Below are positions 5,679 through 5,791 of a DNA stretch of 5,791 bases, piece after piece (within the stretch, counting starts at the first letter, position 1; each line of letters starts with the position of its first letter). The notes below the pieces were generated by a model, which ran no database searches, was not told the origin of the DNA, and was given only the letters and a program-made list of their open reading frames with translations. The stretch spans positions 1 through 5,791 of the forward strand of contig BNUQ01000083.1 of NCBI GenBank assembly GCA_025997475.1. The letters are read 5' to 3'. This DNA is from Planctomycetales bacterium. Its GTDB lineage: Bacteria; Planctomycetota; SZUA-567. The position numbers and the translations under genes are program-made.

Positions 5679-5791
5679 ATAACGTGGTTATTTTTGCCTG
5701 TTTTGGTTATAAATTTTGAGCCATTTTTTGAGTGTTTTCAACTGCTCTTTGGCGTTACCGTAATTGAATCTGAACTCGCATTCTTTCAAAA
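5666..5791 (-). mobile_element. End of an IS1595-family insertion sequence, rest outside window
   Basis: The C-terminal end of an IS1595-type transposase gene is followed by only about 20 bases before GGGGCTGGCATAGATAACG (read on the plus strand from 5666). This has the place and form of a terminal inverted repeat. The family usually duplicates eight bases, so TACCGAAA (5658-5665) would be the expected target copy. The exact boundary is inferred because the other end is not in the window. Confidence 0.58.
5688..5791 (-). CDS. IS1595-family transposase, C-terminal 33 residues only
   Basis: The frame enters from the right edge and ends at TAA (5690-5688). LKECEFRFNYGN, followed by a basic helix QLKTLKKWLKIYNQNR, is the characteristic C-terminal end of IS1595/IS1016-type transposases, where ECEFRFN is well conserved. 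The catalytic DDE-type core and the start are outside the window, so it cannot be judged whether the enzyme is intact. Assignment rests on this short motif. Confidence 0.72.
   Translation of the reverse strand, partial: LKECEFRFNYGNAKEQLKTLKKWLKIYNQNRQK

Overview
The window reads as chromosomal DNA of a bacterium with strong Shine-Dalgarno sites, fairly GC-rich genes and AT-rich intergenic DNA full of repeats. A ferredoxin-linked 2-oxoacid oxidoreductase points to anaerobic metabolism. An exported TPR protein with an N-terminal signal peptide fits a Gram-negative-type cell. I cannot name a phylum from the sequence; the PVC group or another anaerobic environmental lineage is only a guess. All confident genes are on the minus strand, so in transcription order the window runs from right to left.

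Right edge (5539-5791): the C-terminus of an IS1595-type transposase enters from outside the window. Its probable element end, near 5666, cuts into a short plus-strand reading frame that has a near-perfect ribosome binding site, so the element may have broken a small gene. Next comes a 553-residue exported protein (5538-3877) with an OB-like N-terminal domain, TPR-type helices and a long disordered tail.

The 428-base gap 3876-3449 holds a 163-base palindromic MITE-like element flanked by TA, an abutting AT-rich palindrome, a candidate sigma70-type promoter, and a strong intrinsic terminator only 33 bases before the nusA start codon. If the promoter call is right, the terminator lies inside the nusA leader, where NusA could act on its own transcript. 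nusA (3448-2123) is complete but has a shortened N-terminal domain, and neither rimP nor infB is next to it.

After nusA lies a 198-base nested palindrome (1911-2108). It is followed by a 2-oxoacid:ferredoxin oxidoreductase operon: the ferredoxin-like delta subunit (vorD, 1881-1669) and the alpha subunit (vorB, 913 to beyond base 1). A complete vapBC toxin-antitoxin pair sits between these two subunit genes in the same direction. Its antitoxin carries two copies of the ribbon-helix-helix motif. The beta (TPP) and gamma subunits would be expected beyond the left edge. I saw no rRNA, tRNA or CRISPR array.
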